9,515 bases of DNA from Beijerinckiaceae bacterium (GTDB taxonomy: Bacteria; Pseudomonadota; Alphaproteobacteria; Rhizobiales; Beijerinckiaceae): NCBI GenBank assembly GCA_947456315.1, contig CANGRU010000037.1:1-9515 (forward strand), in the 5' to 3' direction. The number at the start of each line of letters is the position of its first letter. Position 1 is the first letter of the stretch. Shown here piece after piece: positions 6,393 through 9,515 of this stretch. A program made the translations under genes and the position numbers. A model generated the notes under the pieces. That model saw nothing but the letters and a program-made list of their open reading frames with translations, did not search any database and was not told the origin of the DNA.

Positions 6393-6529
6393 CCCCCTCC
6401 CCCATGAGGGGAGGGGTTAGGGGTGGGGGTCGCGTGATCTATCAGATGAGCGGACGTTCCATCGGGCATCCTCGCAAAATGGGCGAGATGCGCAGACCCC
6501 CACCCCAGCCCTCCCCTCAAGGGGGAGGG
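6393..6529. repeat. C/G-rich nested inverted repeat (MITE-like) in the ndk/ABC-F gap
   Basis: The left arm (6393-6430, CCCCCTCCCCCATGAGGGG and on) and the right arm (6496-6529, ending CTCAAGGGGGAGGG) are imperfect reverse complements separated by 65 bases. Each arm also folds on itself (CCCCTC...GAGGGG). The spacer holds a further stem, GCAT-C-CTCGC with GCGAGATGC (about 6467-6490), with one bulged base. The nested symmetry is typical of small non-coding mobile repeats. Similar C/G-rich units are, as I recall, common between genes in Hyphomicrobiales. I see no transposase or clear target-site duplication. Apart from this repeat and the ndk promoter, the 277-base gap shows no other clear feature; I found no convincing ABC-F promoter. 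Confidence 0.75.
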
Positions 6530-6581
6530 AGTTCTATTCCGCCCCTTGCCTTCTCCCCCAGCGCGGGCGACAAGCCCCGCC

Positions 6582-8441
6582 ATGATCCACCTGAATGACC
6601 TGACCTACCGGCTGGGGCCCCGCCTCCTGTTCGACAAGGCAACTGCCGCTCTGCCGCCCGGCGGGCGCATCGGCTTTGTCGGACGCAATGGCACGGGCAA
6701 GACCACCCTGTTCCGGATGATTGCAGGGGAACTGGCTCCCGAAGACGGCTCCATCAACATCCCTGCCCGTGCGCGGCTTGGTCGCGTGGAGCAGGAGGCG
6801 CCCGGCGGCCCCGGCGCGCTGATCGATTTCGTGCTCGCCGCCGACAAGGAGCGCGACGCGCTTTTGACCGAGGCCGAAACAGCGCTCGATCCCAACCGCA
6901 TTGCCGAAATCCAGACGCGGCTTGTCGACATCGACGCCCATTCCGCACCCGCGCGCGCAGCCTCCATTCTGTCGGGCCTTGGCTTTGATCACGCCGCCCA
7001 GCAGCGCGCATTGAGCGAATTTTCCGGTGGCTGGCGCATGCGCGTAGCACTTGCTGCTGTGCTCTTCTCGACGCCCGACCTGTTGCTGCTCGATGAGCCG
7101 ACCAATTATCTCGATCTCGAAGGCACGCTCTGGCTGATCGATTATTTGAAAACCTATCCCGCCACCATGCTCGTCATCAGCCATGATCGCGACATGCTGG
7201 ATGCCGTCTGCGATCACATCATCCATCTCGACCGCGCCAAACTCACGCTGTGGAAGGGCAATTACACCAGCTTCGACAAGCAGCGGCGTGAATTGCAAGC
7301 GGTGCAGCTGAAACACAAAAAGAAGCAGGACGATCAGCGCCGTCACTTGCAAGAATTTGTCGACCGGTTTCGCGCCAAAGCCACCAAAGCCCGTCAGGCA
7401 CAATCGCGCCTGAAAATTCTGGCGAAGATGGAACCTGTGTCGGCCATGGTCGACAATGAAGTGCTGCCCTTTCACATCCCCTCGCCGCAAAAGCCCCTGT
7501 CGCCGCCCATCGTCGCCATGGATGGTGTGAGCACGGGCTATGACGAGCGCGTCATTCTCTCGCGTCTGTCGCTCAATATTTCCAATGATGATCGCATCGG
7601 CCTGCTCGGCTCCAACGGCAATGGCAAATCGACTTTTGCCAAACTCGTCAGCGGACGCCTTGCTGCCATGGGCGGCTCGTTGCGCCGTTCACCGAAAATG
7701 GACGTCGGCTTTTTCGCCCAGCACCAGATCGATGATCTGGAACCCAACGGCACGCCCTATTCGCATGTGGCCCCGCTGATGATCGATGGCACGGAAGCCA
7801 AAATCCGCGCACGCGTGGCGCAAATGGGCTTTCCCAATATAAAGGCCGACACACGCGTTACAGAATTGTCGGGCGGCGAGAAGGCCCGTCTCTTGATGGG
7901 GCTTGCCACATTCAACGGCCCGCATCTGCTCATCATGGACGAGCCGACCAACCATCTGGATATCGACAGCCGCGCAGCCCTCATCGAAGCGATCAATGAT
8001 TATGAGGGCGCGGTCATGCTCGTCTCGCATGATCGCTATTTGCTGGAGGCTTGTGCGGATCGACTATGGCTGGTGGCCAATGGCACAGTGACCAATTTTG
8101 ATGGCGACATGGACGAATATACAAAATTCGTTCTGGATCAGGCCGGAGCCGAGCGCGAAGCCAAGCGCCGCGAAGCGCGCGAAGACAAGCCCAAGTCGGA
8201 TGCAAATCCCGTTATCGACAGGGCAGCCAAACGGGACGCGAAGAAAAAGCTCGATCAGCTCGAAGAGCAGATGAACAAAATGCAAGGGCTGTTGGCCCGC
8301 ATCGATGAGGCGCTGGCTGCCCCTGACGCTTTTACAAAAGATCCCACCAAAGCCAGCCAACTGGCCGGACAGCGCGCAGAAGTCGAGCGCACGCTCGCGC
8401 GTCTGGAAGAAGAGTGGCTGGTGTTGAGCGAAGAGGCCTAA
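6582..8441 (+). CDS. yheS: ABC-F family ATPase, YheS type (ribosome-associated)
   Basis: This 619-residue protein has two ATP-binding cassettes and no membrane segments, as in ABC-F proteins, which act on the ribosome rather than in transport. Cassette 1 has Walker A GRNGTGKT (34-41), signature FSGGW (147-151), Walker [10 protein letters not shown] (167-175) with catalytic E172, and switch H201. Cassette 2 has GSNGNGKS (343-350), LSGGE (429-433), LIMDEPTN (450-457) with E454, and H483. The charged linker (about 230-300), with [16 protein letters not shown] (261-276), and the GFFAQHQ and FDGDMDEY segments closely resemble E. coli YheS as I remember it. A coiled-coil tail runs from about 545 to 615. 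I chose the ATG at 6582 because the protein then begins [10 protein letters not shown]; the frame extends to a TTG at 6546 with no support. The ribosome binding site is weak. All catalytic residues are intact. Confidence 0.94.
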   Translation: MIHLNDLTYRLGPRLLFDKATAALPPGGRIGFVGRNGTGKTTLFRMIAGELAPEDGSINIPARARLGRVEQEAPGGPGALIDFVLAADKERDALLTEAETALDPNRIAEIQTRLVDIDAHSAPARAASILSGLGFDHAAQQRALSEFSGGWRMRVALAAVLFSTPDLLLLDEPTNYLDLEGTLWLIDYLKTYPATMLVISHDRDMLDAVCDHIIHLDRAKLTLWKGNYTSFDKQRRELQAVQLKHKKKQDDQRRHLQEFVDRFRAKATKARQAQSRLKILAKMEPVSAMVDNEVLPFHIPSPQKPLSPPIVAMDGVSTGYDERVILSRLSLNISNDDRIGLLGSNGNGKSTFAKLVSGRLAAMGGSLRRSPKMDVGFFAQHQIDDLEPNGTPYSHVAPLMIDGTEAKIRARVAQMGFPNIKADTRVTELSGGEKARLLMGLATFNGPHLLIMDEPTNHLDIDSRAALIEAINDYEGAVMLVSHDRYLLEACADRLWLVANGTVTNFDGDMDEYTKFVLDQAGAEREAKRREAREDKPKSDANPVIDRAAKRDAKKKLDQLEEQMNKMQGLLARIDEALAAPDAFTKDPTKASQLAGQRAEVERTLARLEEEWLVLSEEA

Positions 8442-8445
8442 GCCC

Positions 8446-8531
8446 CGTCATTGCGAGCGTCAGCGAAGCAATCCAGAAACCTCACGTGGTGCCTCTGGAT
8501 TGCTTCGTCGCTCACGCTCCTCGCAAGGACG
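8446..8531. repeat. Palindromic intergenic repeat, copy D (full two-armed form between convergent stops)
   Basis: The left arm CGTCATTGCGAGCGTCAGCG... ends with AATCCAG at 8476, and the right arm runs from CTGGATTGCTTCG (8495-8507) to CTCGCAAGGACG (8531). The arms are imperfect reverse complements around a short spacer containing CACGTG. This is the most complete copy in the window. It starts five bases after the ABC-F stop and ends 13 bases before the stop of the leftward transporter gene, so a transcript from either side would fold it into a long hairpin. Like copy A it has no T-run. Confidence 0.85.
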
Positions 8532-8543
8532 ACCCGAGGGCCG

Positions 8544-9515
8544 TCACTTACTCAACTTCGGATCAATCGCATCGCGCAATTTGGCGCCTGTTGCGTCTGA
8601 CGTCTTGGCAAACACCTCGATCACCTTTTCAATCGCCGCAGCGGGTGCGGGATCAATATCGAGCTTGGCCTGTGTCGCATCTTTCAAAAACTCCGGATCG
8701 ACAATCATCTTGTCGAAAGCAGAGCGGATCGCTTTCACACGATCAGCCGGAATACCGGGAGGTGCCACCACAGGGCGCGCCGCGGATTTCTGCGCCAAGA
8801 AGAGCGTCATCAATTCGCGCTGCTCGGGCGTCTTCACAAAATCCATCGCCAGCGGCACATTGGGCAGATCGGGCTCTTTCTGCGTCGACATTTGCATCAG
8901 CACACGGATTTTACCGTCGCGCAGATAATCGGGCTTGCGCGTCTTCACATTCGACCACGACCAGTCGCCCATGCCCTGCACTTCGCCGCGCTCCATCGCA
9001 AGCACCGCATCTGTGGTGCCGGGATAGCCGGAGATGATTTTGAACTTCGTGCCGATCAGCGCATTCATCATGCGCGGCGAGGTTTCCGTGTCGATATGCG
9101 GACCCGTGCCACCGACCAGCATCTCCTGCTTCATTACATCTTCAATGGTCTGGAAGGGCGAATTGGCCCAGGCAATGACAACGCCCGTCTCGGCCGACAG
9201 ATTGCCGATCCAGTTGAACTTGGTCAGATCAAACCGCACGCCCTGCGGATTGGTAAACTTGGCCGAAAACACGCCCCGCTGCAGCAAGCCCATGACCGTG
9301 CCGTCTTTGGGCGAGACATTGTAGAGCTGGTTGGCGGCGGTGAGGGATCCCGCACCCGGCATGTTCTGGACAATGGCGGTTGGCGCCCCGGGAATGAAAC
9401 GACCCAGATGGCGCGCCATCAGGCGGCCTTGCGCATCATAGCCGCCGCCCGAATCCGCCCCCACAATCACGGTGATCGTCTTGCCGGTGTAAAAATCCGA
9501 GAGCGCATCAGCCTG
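8544..9515 (-). CDS. Tripartite tricarboxylate transporter solute-binding protein (Bug/TctC family), N-terminus outside window
   Basis: The frame is open from the right edge to TGA at 8544-8546 and gives 323 residues. The visible start, QADALSDFYTGKTITVIVG, looks like the beginning of a mature periplasmic domain just after a signal peptide, so only about 20-30 residues should be missing. The GTG at 9470 is an internal valine, not a start. Family features are the first strand followed by GADSGGGYD, the ligand-loop region QNMPGAGSLTAANQLYN, the PKDGTVMGLLQ segment, GTGPHIDTETSP and the GYPGTTDAVLAMERGEV segment. Such proteins capture organic acids or other small carboxylates and deliver them to a TctA/TctB permease. 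Many are orphans, and no permease gene is visible here, so the ligand is unknown. It converges on the ABC-F gene. Confidence 0.92.
   Translation of the reverse strand, partial: QADALSDFYTGKTITVIVGADSGGGYDAQGRLMARHLGRFIPGAPTAIVQNMPGAGSLTAANQLYNVSPKDGTVMGLLQRGVFSAKFTNPQGVRFDLTKFNWIGNLSAETGVVIAWANSPFQTIEDVMKQEMLVGGTGPHIDTETSPRMMNALIGTKFKIISGYPGTTDAVLAMERGEVQGMGDWSWSNVKTRKPDYLRDGKIRVLMQMSTQKEPDLPNVPLAMDFVKTPEQRELMTLFLAQKSAARPVVAPPGIPADRVKAIRSAFDKMIVDPEFLKDATQAKLDIDPAPAAAIEKVIEVFAKTSDATGAKLRDAIDPKLSK

Noticed and set aside
6546..6581. TTG start 12 codons upstream of the ABC-F ATG
   Set aside because: It has no ribosome binding site, and the family begins at MIHLND or similar.
6305..6583. Upstream extension of the ndk frame that would add 93 residues
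   Set aside because: The added part translates the C/G-rich repeat and contains the likely ndk promoter. The family starts at [13 protein letters not shown].
6534..7490. 318-codon open frame on the minus strand opposite the ABC-F gene
   Set aside because: It overlaps Walker A, signature and Walker B coding sequence on the other strand and lacks any known motif.
3201..8531. CRISPR array from the repeated CGTCATTGCGAGC units
   Set aside because: The copies are hundreds to thousands of bases apart, in both orientations, with no regular spacers or cas genes.
9468..9470. GTG as the start of the solute-binding protein
   Set aside because: The frame continues to the window edge with a family-like FYTGKTITVIVG segment, so this codon is an internal valine.

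Overview
This window is GC-rich chromosomal DNA from an alphaproteobacterium, most likely of the Hyphomicrobiales (Rhizobiales). I infer this from the codon and protein style, from the pairing of purM-purN with a divergent CDP-alcohol phosphatidyltransferase and AI-2E-family permease, and from several copies of a palindromic intergenic repeat beginning CGTCATTGCGAGC, which I recall as common in that order. No phage, plasmid, CRISPR or transposase gene is visible. Most of the content is housekeeping.

Left part (1-3194): two membrane-protein genes run leftward, a CDP-alcohol phosphatidyltransferase (773-1339) followed after 15 bases by an AI-2E-family permease cut by the window edge (1-757). 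Divergent from them is the purine pair purM-purN. The purM frame breaks about 31 codons before its proper end. The missing C-terminus lies intact in another frame and ends in a 4-base overlap with the purN start, so one base appears to be missing near 2445.

Middle part (3195-6304): three leftward genes follow. These are a small secreted four-cysteine protein of unknown function (3233-3583), a 702-residue [4Fe-4S]/molybdopterin oxidoreductase with no partner subunits beside it (3675-5783), and nucleoside diphosphate kinase (ndk, 5882-6304). The ndk gene has a clear promoter and an intrinsic terminator. Palindromic repeats lie in every gap of this part. Two of them sit directly upstream of leftward genes with a TAATATA -10-like box two bases beyond the repeat edge. 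One repeat arm also encodes the last residues of the oxidoreductase.

Right part (6305-9515): the 277-base gap between ndk and a divergent YheS-type ABC-F ATPase (6582-8441) holds a second, unrelated repeat, a long C/G-rich inverted pair. The ABC-F gene converges on a partial gene for a tripartite tricarboxylate transporter (Bug/TctC-type) solute-binding protein (8544-9515), with another copy of the palindromic repeat between the two stop codons.

I see no convincing new multi-gene system. The observations most worth checking are the purM frame break, the repeat-promoter geometry with a possible leaderless oxidoreductase mRNA, and the repeat-encoded protein tail. No stretch longer than 300 bases lacks a gene.
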